From contig DLCK01000026.1 of the NCBI GenBank assembly GCA_002480565.1, positions 30,717 to 94,716 of the forward strand: a DNA stretch of 64,000 bases, written 5' to 3'. Every line of letters starts with the position of its first letter. Positions within the stretch are counted from its first letter, which is position 1. Position numbers and translations under genes: made by a program. A model generated the notes under the pieces. It did no database searches. It was not told the DNA's origin and worked only from the letters and a program-made list of their open reading frames with translations. Shown one piece after another: positions 38,801 through 39,206 of this stretch. Source of the DNA: Phycisphaerales bacterium UBA7800. GTDB taxonomy: Bacteria; Planctomycetota; Phycisphaerae; Phycisphaerales; Phycisphaeraceae.

Positions 38801-39060
38801 GCTGAATCAGTGAACTGATCAATCGTGGTGACACTGCCGGCCTGACCGACGGCACCTGACTGGTTGATGTTCGCATCACCTGCAACAACCGTACCACCAT
38901 CGGCGGCATAAGCGTTGACACCGATGAGGGCGGTGAGTAATGCAGAGGAACCGGCAAAGTAACCGCGGACCTTGTGACGCCAATCACGACGCTTCAGCTC
39001 ACGAGCTCTTTGTTGTTCTTTGATGTTGGTACTGTTCAATGTTCGCAGATTGGAGGCCAT
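5809..39060 (-). CDS. Giant two-partner-secretion exoprotein, filamentous-haemagglutinin type (TpsA, 11,083 aa)
   Basis: A single open frame of about 1.1 MDa (rough estimate). Residues 1-52 are an extended signal peptide: a long basic n-region, a hydrophobic core YFAGSSALLTALIGV, and a cut near AYA-ADGG. Residues about 53-290 are the TPS secretion domain, with INWQNFDIADGEKVQF (89-104), LNRV, then ANGIVYVVNQHGVTVGSGG (131-149), the counterpart of the NPNG motif. A TLLLDPTDIDIV element (419-430) is typical of FHA-family proteins. The rest is thousands of residues of Gly/Asp/Asn/Thr-rich beta-helix repeats in distinct zones, very poor in Lys and apparently Cys. The last about 560 residues are non-repetitive and end in helical segments; no VENN motif or toxin domain is seen. 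AAGGGAG lies 6 bases before ATG 39060. Export by the adjacent TpsB and a role in adhesion or cell-surface fibres follow from the family. Confidence 0.93.
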   Translation of the reverse strand: MASNLRTLNSTNIKEQQRARELKRRDWRHKVRGYFAGSSALLTALIGVNAYAADGGTVVAGDANINQSGAVGQAGSVTTIDQFTDSAIINWQNFDIADGEKVQFNQPDAMSKVLNRVQSDNPTAIYGELQANGIVYVVNQHGVTVGSGGIVDTAGFVAAAGNITNEDFMNGVDHFTGVEGEVINWGRIQTQNMATLVGSHVANYGEIVAPNGYVTMVAGDDVLLGEDSNGHIFAQVSGAAANIDANRAGVENAGSIIGQQIALAAGDLYSIAIYNSGDIMAGDMISLEAYGSGVVQNDGLLDASNIDGVGGTVVMTGETVKVGGSILASGQTGGQINVGGGFQGGVASIRNATNTTISETAQLSADGTDGAGGTIIVWSDVSTGFYGSISTQGGGFAEVSGKQTLMIPTLQNIDVDGGTLLLDPTDIDIVDGVLGGGLGGSPHTANTVIDAEINDFLINTGSLVITTAGGGGDVGDITLDAAAEISWNTTNSLTLTADNDVNLNGIINASAAAAVNVNAGNDVAVGGTGIIATAGGDVVVTATGDITLNAQIDTDSASGGSITLNGTNISTVGGGAGLFSRGADILVNASGTVDLQGTLQTIGGNFTSNGTSLTTSLAASITTSGGNVTINNTGAVDLNLGVNTSGGAGGALSVSAASSFDSTGGALQTNNANIDLTGVTGAVTIGGAASTNGGNFLADGTNFTNSGGAISTTGGNVTVDNTGVIDLNSGIDTTGAAGGAITFSAGSSFDNTGGILSTDNAAIGLTITNNVLVAAAVDTGGGTFNSTSTAGTFRNTAGITTGGGGLTIDHAAGTVTVDQAINMTGNTGVATITGLAYDQNANLNTGGGGVTLNVTSFDNTGGVIDTNGGAVDLNPTGAVTIGANIDTTGGVGGVDIDNGAASIDLGANVLAAGGNINFGTTNVVVSTGSTVTTTGAGTVDFGGTVNGDGDSDNLTVNTGSGALTFSGAVGDANAIGILDINATGGSVDFDSTIDALTTELNISGAGAVTVDGAMGNGTALGSVTIAGTSVSVNNIGGAGDGVTGATQITSSTGNVTFTGTTYRTADTQTYNAGGNTFAIGSGGAVTFQTSGDAIAFNNGSISLSDNLNVNAASGAFTSGAITGSGTDNVDIQTTNAAIITGAVSGAGQVNMNAGTSSVSTGNVTSTNALGVTLDGDAGVTAGNIVTVDGDVDLDATTANISTGSITTAGGNVTGDTTAGNQTYGAISTGVAAGTGGNVALTSASGTITFNGNVDTGLGGTATTSGTINISGPVLLGSAVSLITDAATTDQNITINDSINGAQILTLNAGDGTVQISGNIGTGTALTGFTVSASDTFTLDNSITIDVDGPVSINADDGVTLNGQVTTNNTSITIDADVDNSGVGTLTIGDGAGGALADAIDANGGTISITADDLVINAASGGIDGSTVTVVTSDGGSIDVGAGNGGGMVIDDAELGTVTATTLNIQTTSTATVDSVTAANTANIGTIDIDVDGTVTVQDVASVFDAAVILDGAGGVTLSEDVSTQSDAITINGDVTVNGARALNTTSTGAGANITVTDDIGGNAGADTLTVTAGTGTATLAYNAGTTTAAAIGATGGVADTLDDLTIASAGGGITLGNIGIVATSGLEAGSGVLSMPAATTLEGTTYHTIDGMTFTNTVTVDADALTTILVDTNNGVIFQNTVTGVGGNDSLTINTSNNNTNVDFQGGANVSTLSAFTVDAGTGDLDLQNVTAVSGNITLTAGDNANGGNNIGLEGTTITSTGGSVNVNGDVLLAADVSITSGGAAGQDIVFDDIVEGTQQLTLNAGAAGDVDMQAAVGGNTSLAAFIITDAQDVDIESVSVQGTAVANTINIGSNTAIDGTLTIGAGGAAELNTDGAAGDTGGLRINASAGVTVANNTTFDTDGTTATDGALTFVGGATFSGTGTFANGVTFEVGSNNIDLSAATLSNLDHVLVSTAVNVTLGDITVGDGAGNGNDAIDVDAAVTGTTTLAGDLATDGEATAGNVALNGTGNIILADADGTVSIDTDSTNDAAVTMGTIVDDGNDRGLTINAGTADVTFTSTIGAAGGNGAIGALTVDGNDIRFQGNVESGVIDVDAAQGGDDDSITIDAAVVMDSNGGTQSYASDDIIIGAGASLTSTGAAANIDVTFTGETGATSIAVGSAAAGTLALSEAELQTVASTFTDINIGVSGAGNQTGAVVINDAAGLDLANTGLTVNADNGDLTIDSNISLTNAGSDLTINGDGTTTTLNANILTNGGDVTINDSLDVTGTRTIDTGNGAPATGGNITVTGVINSDDATGDTLTIDADGTGTDGNVDLQGAIGDTADLNALTIQNAAQVDVNNIAVSGGDVAISGTNIDLNGTTIFITNGAGAETITFTGPVDLNANVTITGAGGATDDITFSSTVNSEGGARTLSVVGGSGDVDFGGAIGAGGSGTLSSLTVTGAAIDINDIGNVGVQDGVSGVTDIDASNGITLDGSDYQVGGTLNLDDSSATAINLTGGVTNIVTSGDNVNIDTGDDDSVVTLGNGTNLTITTAGGNVTAQAGFDGTSDEDLTINAAAGSVDVGQIGTNDADGIHDVNITANGGVTLRGNIVTTNASAGDVNITGTTTVTGNTTIDTQQGADGNIDIDAITGDTAGAGWDLTLNADTGSVTVGTIGTDAAADRINAVDIDADAGVTLNGSIFTGEDAGTNDGNVDIDGAVTLGANVTVDTTDAAAGDAGTVVFQDTVNSDGTTRSLTVTTAIDRDITFSGAVGTTAALSELTVTNGDVVTLQAVDTNGANGVRIGSAAAVTQIILNGNLDSTDGDAAANGGIINLNSANIDLTTTVTLDSDDDAGTDGAITIGNAAGNALDANAAGTEGLNIRAGGGTLTVNSDMGNTTALGAIDVDATGTVNWNGDIQTRNAAVNFQGVTGTITVTGNDNTDFVIDTSDANGTAGDILFNTSSTITANDRNLTFNATSFNASNDGDVTLPGTITLTTGNLDVDGETITVNAITTGGGNVDLNADASDLDPAGADIVFSGSLIDTTAGGTTGAGSISLTSGGNDDTMNLTSNLTLRTAGAGNDDAGITIGLQLDATANETLTINADDGGGDGDGDVDINAALGGSGVLGLLDINADQVTIDSNIDALGIRVTAQTSIDIDGAAVLDINGVDSYFESASIDDSNGGATIIDSVTGGDMIFRGLANTNTIAIGDDANSDLDISDAAVDMVQSSVTNLEIGWDSAQVDAGGNNQTGAITVNGASVTTNGGVVGESGTGVIFNADLIIQADSATVSVTDDIASTGIVQSLTVNTGSGLTINNDSAFITDDNAITINGNVTLADGVDWSINTDRQNLATGADVTITGNIQGTGGGGNETLYIETGINSGNVTLGTDGTNVINGGGANNFGDITIDAAGSVTIHSSIDGDTLTVNDVDGGTNHATTVTLNDPIDLDNGGAGDVLVITATNVVFSNDATITTGTGGNVDINGTGAGSVTMPNTAAGAHTIDGTFNIDNQFGGGVTLGENITTTGDVITIASATTITENITLDTTSGAAAGANISLAAVEAEGLATGETLTLNAGTGGDITISGLVGATNRIGLLTITNADDVDLTNNSAGTHNVTGITSTSSTFDALDNIDSQGAAVTITADDALATGTSVNIQGLDASDQNVTFNADADVVLGAALNTTGDLTIRGTGVGTAINMGDNAAAGGLGMSDASIAFISDNIANITFGRTGQTGNMDFDDNTGSSFTFSSNLEFILDGGANLTLSDNLSTLGASATDDDNNVLFTTHANTDINFEANLSTDSGNVTTTGTGELIVGSGVGHIIDTNVNAAAPGNVDLSSLTRITGAAGDSDFSIQISGGTGGTISLPTVNGATDRLNNLLLTTNADGSTTLNGDILVDDDGTGGAGSLTISGGGDVIISNSLLIDTEDGNTAGVDGGDVTIGFSNVYADSDGYTLTINTDTTAAGQSAGQVLLWNTVDNNAGGNNFLDSLVISADGVTDGVVSIRGDINVDGGPVTIDGLIQIDANRTIDTENGDDEAGGAINLAVTSGSISSSTADDDLTLDTGSTGGAGGAIALGEFGNAGGNYINDLNLDTDGTTDGSVTFHQNVLLDAGADTADITLTGSGDIIISNTLSIDTEQGNNADGGTVNFGAANIYADAGGYTLTINTATTNGGGTGGDVTFGLVDDNASGNNFLTSLVVDADGAGTNGTVNLSQNISVDEGDIDIDGNAAVTASITLDTEQGNNGAAGDIRLEGANVYASGAANLVLTLNTAVTGANNAGDVYTGGFSDNGGANNFFNQLLITATSGAATAGDFRPAGNIQLDDDGVGGVAVFSFAGDDVLLGATTSIDTQQGDNAAGGTVNLSAGDISATGAGYDLTIDTSTTNAGSNGGAVQIALVDNGGGAFINDLTISTGEGTGGTAGSVTLHNNISLDDNGGGDTGDLTINGGGSLILSADVTIATETGGQNGGNVDISDTVLTADAAPLDLVINTNTAGTTAGNVSLGAAGNAGGQYVNDVTINTDGGTNDGSLTLQGVFNMDTSGVDLADFTKSSGGDIIVAADATINTESGEDANAGNIDLGSGTFNISASAANATLTLNTDTGAGFTAGNVPLTGATVTNTAGQFLQGLVIDAGTTAGTDGVVSINNNISTDPGSGAGGVTIDGNIQIASSVTIDTDDSDDEGAGAINLAATSGSVSATGAGIDLTLNTTGNATGGNVALGVFDSTGGSFINDLTVTNNGTADGTTTLHGNISLDNNVADTGDFTVTGDGAIIISADLTIDTENGNDANGGNVNFNNSTIYSDSAANDLTINTSSTVGAGDGGSVKFGAISDNGGNNVFLDTVTIDMDGVANDGHLTFGRASTSIEVDGVAGSQDTATINIDGVIDLQGAGGIAGTQIATILFDTNASNTAINSGAIDLRDAVTDGSAIGTVLTATTSGDATGGGVGNSVNAGNIRIGDMGQSIAFEGLIFDTTGNTTNGVLVSHDSDGDGTTEIFLEDFAGVAPVFNVSKASQWVITSNTNLDTEGADDDIAGHIDLTNTIVSSNGVFNLELDANGGTSDGNVTLGIFNNNNPAAVAEGGSYVEDLVIDGHTLTITGDGDATNGPANLSVEINGLFQALVDSAAINDDIETDRDANGDTFELQAVNNVTAAADTTIDVNTGQARIESTSAAVTLVDLDSAAADGAAPIVLSGGQVNSTSRGAGNLAIQIEAATNVTTGDITSTNSGTIEVIAGGAASGGATATMNVDAISTAGGTVYLQAMDGSNTGTIVDNNDTAANDATTVMNVTATTLDARAQTDIGTSTATNVVLDPGDAGYTGNLLETTVSNLAVRTTETNSNIGIDNTGALAVTALSVGGNNEGYSYIRNSTNLDISAIALSGAAFTGDDLAFIATTGNLTINNSTIDLTGGGTSVIRLEAAAGQVDELGNDNDTLTINATSLLFKSGESEVLATSVDFLDAQITNAVDGVNGDLTVTEANGVDVQDLDNDNISLQAQDTINFVVTDAAAGTTAGVRIINNVNTSQDGANGNGALATGDISIDVNGIGDFSIGTAGNSTVSSAADLTIDVNDGAVNIGVAATTVDITSGAGATTGNGNLSIDISAPTSEHAITFGDGTDANGVVTVVANGNFIIDNRGVADAGTAGAFASSILVDDDATITARNNDGPETGALTVQGLVTIDGNTAVQTGRTGQYLGQSGDITIGAGGTTGSGNLTLSAGAGFDVIVQNGGIITVNSVGGGADGDLTINNSDNFIMDPNSDIVVDGSVTIDVTQDVTLARVLLDADGNGRPTATGPAALTVNADGNITLTGSINANTDVDFADRRNTVSLTADDDGNGAGTIVDSSGNAIAIDNAYTTTLRAGTGIGSTASPLSINTVNVDATISGQGVIALDNTPDVLNTEDAGTGLDDHTGDTATIVQLIIDSDNTDAVSGTNEIFYSQNGHNLNVGVAAGGGTFVNSDGGNITIDPPANLTVNTNVTSAGGNIIVEAFDNVIFAAGGTLQSGNGVAAGGNINVRAGDDITFTQTGTTITSVGTATSGNITISADEPVAGGGATDGTGTVTFVTGNANFAGATILADGTADGTITIEGEAVSLFNFSANAGDSTLNIITNRDLTGAGGITNDADDNVAELAAGTINLTTNNGSVGASGQEVAFQASTEINADAGTGNVFLKTVGTADATTDATETFNVGLIEGVTIELESSANFADVDAADNSDIIGTTVTLTSANGIGATGTNAAIEVDATTLTANNTLGAAETGGVFINGTGTGGISVTVDNDSTIADGVEIRAQEDLTLTSVATNQGNILAETTEGDLTVTATGLDASTSTGTVTLRTFDNDGTEGVVFLNSITNNAITGLTVDASNDIELDGNLFSTSATAITLTAVDDVNFDASLTAAAATLNVTNTNGQATLSNGTVTASTATFNDEVVHDADGTVTITATTVTFEDTLDSDGGDDDFLIVTGNAVFNGNVGTTNALQSLDISGTTNVNNNSNITTSGNAGSGGQRYTGDVTVNGTTTFNTGNNPIVFSEDLLGTSGIVTIDAGTSTVALGNAAADGDLVNVNNLTVNGDTSITLNLLSATTVNGQTYNDAVTLGTDEANTTFTTGGALTFASTVDGGQDIVLANSGLATFTGAVGGGTAIGDGTDAAITFNGIGQTLFSSTVNTASGVTQAGTAGNITFTNGVTLQAGNVGSTFNGDVTLDSTAGALVFLSDGTLTLGSDGTDQVTLTNGGGANGITIRTNNAGDTLTVNSAVDGAVDLTLDNADAATFQGAVGGNTPIGDGTGPSIIFTFTGATAGTTTFNNTVETADGLIQANDAGLLTFNDNVTINAATVTSVFNAAVTLDSMTFTTAGSATFGNEATDALTIQNGLVTIQTSEPGSTFTFNGDTQLDSDLTVNSGVSDIDFTSTSTTDGTNDLILNSSGTTDIDGAFGGNGAVLRSLTTDAAGTTTIAANISTALSQTYNDAVEFDAGAGNTVTLTGNGGVGATATFASTVDSGAGNATDVVLSFTDATTFEGAVGGTNAIGDGTGPAIIIGSTGTTTFESTLATASGITSANGTGTLTFQGNVTLGNGDTGTTLEGNTVLDGPLTVTVNHGGAVQIGTTPLDTDTLTVTNGSVTIDATANDASVTVNAATTLNADLTISVDTGDITFNDVIDGSNDLALNSTGTTTFNAAVGGTTPLLTVTTDAGGTTAINGGSVTTTGDQTYGDAVTLNSTTNATTLTGNDITFASTLDGNGGADNTESLTITADGVTTFNGAVGGTEELATLLINGGGTTVVDGTASTFEASTITVDDDVTLNISTSFDGDTAVTFNGTIDSQASETNDLTVTSDVITFAGDMGTATNGELGNLTATAGTQVVLGSASNNVMIIEAQEAVTMDNDAAITLASGEVIIDTTGGSDGDVDLGVVAHNANNASLTVTTDGSAEIDTVALGTGNLEVTVDSDNDALTTENLTIGTGTNAIISAGDVELTGGQQDIITLNGNTAFTGDMTVTIGDAATQGTDGLIDINGNVIGSGTDSDLIINGGTNSQLTLDSVSSDPTDGTEVLVTTTGDQTYDVALLLEDDALLTSSAGDLTFSRFVDARTGVLAGLTATSTTGDNTFTQEVGSYVNPNQIGGNTAGLEYLYTDDLDGSGTAGGHSTTSAGTTYLNSNVQTQGGTQIYNDAVVVTSNITLNDTGTTGIYFNNTLDSDAAANALDITVTNANASIQFGGNGSGVLGTGDADTQADRVGAVGEFSTLSVNNTANTTEQAIVINTDQVYTSSTQTWNGNLELGNDVTMSSAQPGTGAVGGGGSFSFTGIIDSDDDAARDLTIISGTGPIIFGNGVGTDNVGGIDALDYLIINRADNNDRPGLVMQSSNATITATGFYIEDAGNVSLSAQITTSGQLNGFGGSLTGNTNGVDINGETIGFFDPAPTGATPRADIDTTGDGGVHIGNTGVLTIADGVDFTIDGNFLQDGGGTVTTGGDITTGNGGDLTGDIVFTDAVTLTETAGTGVALTTGIDGAGTAYGDVTFLSTVDGTTRRANPLTIDTGDGVGGLIDGDVNFEGNVGTTTAAGASALGTITIDGSRNVNSLGDIEANSLLIGTNDVISGSTALGNDLGDSIVTFARNAETDGGAVTINADGQIQVTNIETGGTTTEGVADAANAGNVALTSTNQGINIGTAGNAGNGSIDAQGANTTTAATTGGTGGTVSLITSNALVASTYNDITVTDINTNGGASTTAAGGGAGAITITSNANDAGTGTNADVIINGALTANGGNATATGAGGNAAGVTILTNGDSSDILVASTGSITADGGTTVDTTGGTGGAISLTTNDGTALLSIGGGLSADGGASTAGGTGGTSGTVTISTVSDNSTITVDAEISADGGASVSGAAGSVNAAGIDITTQGASATIDIDAAVHANGGALTGAGTTGNSGNAGPIDITTQGTGATITVGAAGSLAANGGTITDGTGTAGNGSNVTVGTTGASNAGIQILGDVQVNGGSVAASTGDAGDAGIISVTTTGTSSALEISDTLNANGGSAIGGTAGTGGRITLSTANTTSGITTNSILSADGGDSVTGTAGSAFAPGSGDAITLSTTGDTSVIQINTNIHADGGATTGASSTNAGNAGSLQIQTSGSGSTITVDAAATLSASGGHTDATSTAGTGGAGAQVTLTASGDNGNIQVDGDIDANGGNANGTTGNAGAAGTINITTTAATGGTILLEDTADIDANGGTSANGQGGAGGDVTVSTTGTNATVTMDTGSSVTTLGGNGATLGGAGGGNTILISTTGNNADITVDNTLQTNGGNALTSGDGGDAGNITLQTTGDGSDVTVNNDTVINANGGTSADAGTAGDGGVITIQTDAGSSDILVTADEDITATGGNGAGSSNGGAGGQIIINTDSAANGNDGGTITLENDVDLVTSSGSATGTGNAGDDSTAGTGNAITLTTNGAGGDITIGDFVDLTTTGGTAAAGEAGNGGNVLVTTLAGTSDIVTNTSLTITTSGGASASTANAGGSAGTVTISTDGDTSTISLGQNNTVTAVGGASAAGNGGAGGNVVIDTDGFSATITTATNVDITTTGGASATTGTGGDAGSVTYSTDAPLAPITLGADNTITAIGGATDTGATAGNGGAVNVTTTGAVSSVLTGTQLTINTTGGAANTQAAGNAGGVTISTDGATSPITLGTSNTITSIGGATVTGTGGNGGAILLDTDSDASAITTGNLLDVDSVGGAATGLGTGGNGASFTASTDGTSSRIDLGTGSVNVGGGDGLNAGGIGGTVNINTDGTGSLIEIESTLDSTGGDSTSGTGGNGGNVTITTDQSGASITLLEVADVTTSGGNGDTLGGDAGDITINADLDGSGNATNNVVTLNSDLVANGGNLTGTAGTTAGSGGAVDITTDGDGSSILLASTGSISAVGGNATNAAGTATGGSGGSVNIVTENASDSDNADLTLNATVNASGGSSAGSGNAGAATGIINISTEDRNSDIIATAAITNDGGVATGTGNGGAAANITIDTTGSSAANITLTSVSASGGAATAGNGGTGAFIDIDTAGTTSSVTVSGAISTVGGQSTSGNGGDGGNIEIDTDGTTSSITLSTVTTDGGDVTGGDGAGDTGGDGGYVQLTTNSTDDAANSDITHGDISTEGGSVTGTGNGGSGGGVSINTFGGQSSISGTNITTDGGDAQTGSGGNASGAIIATNETSTTADSDITYTGTISIQGGDSTVSGNGGGGSLATIRTDGGLSDINLVNVITSGGNATAGNGGGGGNIDIDTNETTATVTVTGGLTSSGGSSTTGGGNGGQVLVTTDGQDSTITLNTITTNGGLATTGAGGIGGGVDIDTNGASGASVTINGAVSTVGGASTSDDGGAGGNVDIQTDGTTSDITTSTITTDGGDVSAGDAAADNGGLAGTVNIVTNSTDDAADSDLTVGDISAEGGSVTGTGTGGNGNTVTLTTNGGVSTLTATNITTDGGDTQTGDAGNAGTVSVQTNEDILAADSDINISGTVSAQGGSSATTGNGGTGNTVNIGTDGGESNINLTSTGNNVIADGGNAATGNGATAGQITIATNSTDAAANSDINIAGNLSLNNGSSTVSGNAGARTGSEYVDVSTAGGNSDINFTSTGNNVTANGGGAVTGDSSVSNTVSIHTDGVSGANINIAGTVSSQGGSTTTGNATGGSANTPFVSIRTAGTASNINLTNTGTNVITDGGDTANGTAGAASEINIHANSTDAAANSDITVNGLVSAIGGDATIGAAAIGGRVSILTNGGDGDITLANTGANIIASGGNGSTSGGNGGVITIDTDLDTADIVTNGTITSNGGNSTATGDAGNGGTITINTDGVTATIDINGNVTSTGGNAVSGDAGNGNTININTTGSSAATIDIDANLESNGGNSTTTGEGGNAGSILVSTDGTESQITIDGTSTANGGSSADVTGGAGGTIAIDTDGANSYILIGDTVDSDITFNGGVGNDGGNAGSLNITSDGDLAHIQIGTDTQITGNGGNVNAASTGTGGDGGTVLIQSDADFNGIDVLADYDNADVIIGSTITVNGGGDPVFSTSPTSTGGDGGTISLQAAAGLEEENSSGNQYYALPAGLLIINDDLTANGGNTASTADQVVTDANMGLAGQINLNTLTTRPDSATNDYTMPGFASIISTKSGTLELNASGREDTDADPLNTTDTEINFGAREKFVVLGAVSNFQQVIGSATSTDIGRPTTNDALGDGGLTINLNGGQVVLSDVVVDGDFFIEGDFNGDYFADLPSPQRHQTAEVRFIPLAARTPEAMLNSRDNTSDFIYNEQDWTTDQGLDIVVNGEIRWDATLGITPAVISGNGSIDPQFGLPTGEYFTTIIHSDFGYVVRFLVDGFDNPVFASGVQNVGSSTLDYYILDLRIEGVTIAEPAWTLPYDVNDSTRFRRPDQDLFDAVDNYPLAGPAQINELESALGIGINMPNDSELRGMAGDHAWFNDMPSTLGATDVTVNAGRLPIAQATSVLEAHGGLFYVQGEIDPETGEPTRIDQTDHIRETLAIATADLAPGASAAEVRSAIDAGGNEAASIMTQLDNLIDQIKVMGLTPRELKIVLENLLSGITPGNITVNQLLEAIQTETQSVEVTSTEEISAE
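7500..14600 (-). repeat. C-terminal repeat zone of the adhesin: about 39-residue TDG/GGNGG units
   Basis: Residues about 8,150-10,520. Several dozen units alternate an extracytoplasmic-looking beta strand pair (for example VTITTDGTSSDI) with a glycine corner such as GGNATSGNGGAGG. Adjacent units often pair into a 78-81-residue period: the same DNA landmark recurs at 8554, 8788 and 9031. The regular spacing is what a parallel beta-helix or solenoid fibre would need. Confidence 0.8.
8990..10610 (-). repeat. 870-bp (290-codon) in-frame tandem duplication inside the adhesin gene
   Basis: Landmarks recur at exactly 870 bases: the segment beginning at 9241 (TTGGGTATCGCCACCGTCGG) matches 10111, the one at 9371 matches 10241, 9131 matches 10001, and 9587 matches 10457. 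The match covers at least 8990-9740 against 9860-10610. The copies have diverged but keep frame and length. Confidence 0.85.
16500..20000 (-). repeat. Adhesin zone with VGG-x-IGDGT and TTDAGGTT units
   Basis: Residues about 6,350-7,520. Units of the kind GTTTFNGAVGG, TTDAGGTT and QTYNDAVTL dominate; these are found in many giant autotransporter and FHA-like proteins. An IGDGT marker recurs at about 18,045, 18,785 and 19,200, so spacing is irregular here, unlike in the C-terminal zone. Confidence 0.65.
24500..27400 (-). repeat. Adhesin zone with nine about 106-residue DTENG units
   Basis: Residues about 3,890-4,850. Nine copies carry the signature IDTE(N/Q)GNxAxGG, then a DLTINTxTT strand, then GGNxFLxxLxI and xxNISLD. 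Signature DNA sits near 27,340, 27,020, 26,705, 26,390 and so on to 24,770, giving a period of about 318 bases. A more degenerate tenth copy lies further on. Confidence 0.75.
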
Positions 39061-39082
39061 ATGAAACTCCCTTTACCGAGTG

Positions 39083-39113
39083 GGTCAACTTGTTTGGCTC
39101 TAGTGCGTTGACC
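39083..39113. promoter_or_regulatory. Inverted repeat between tpsB and tpsA
   Basis: GGTCAAC (39083-39089) and GTTGACC (39107-39113) are perfect 7-bp arms with a 17-base spacer, 22 bases before the adhesin start codon in the 146-base gap. It could be an operator or an mRNA hairpin controlling how much giant protein is made after TpsB. No function is proved. Confidence 0.35.
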
Positions 39114-39206
39114 TGGTATTTAAATTCTTACTGTTTCAAGTCCCGAAAAAGTCATCCGGTTGCCCGGTTTTTTATTACGTTAAGTGCTGATACTTGTCTG
39201 GGTGAT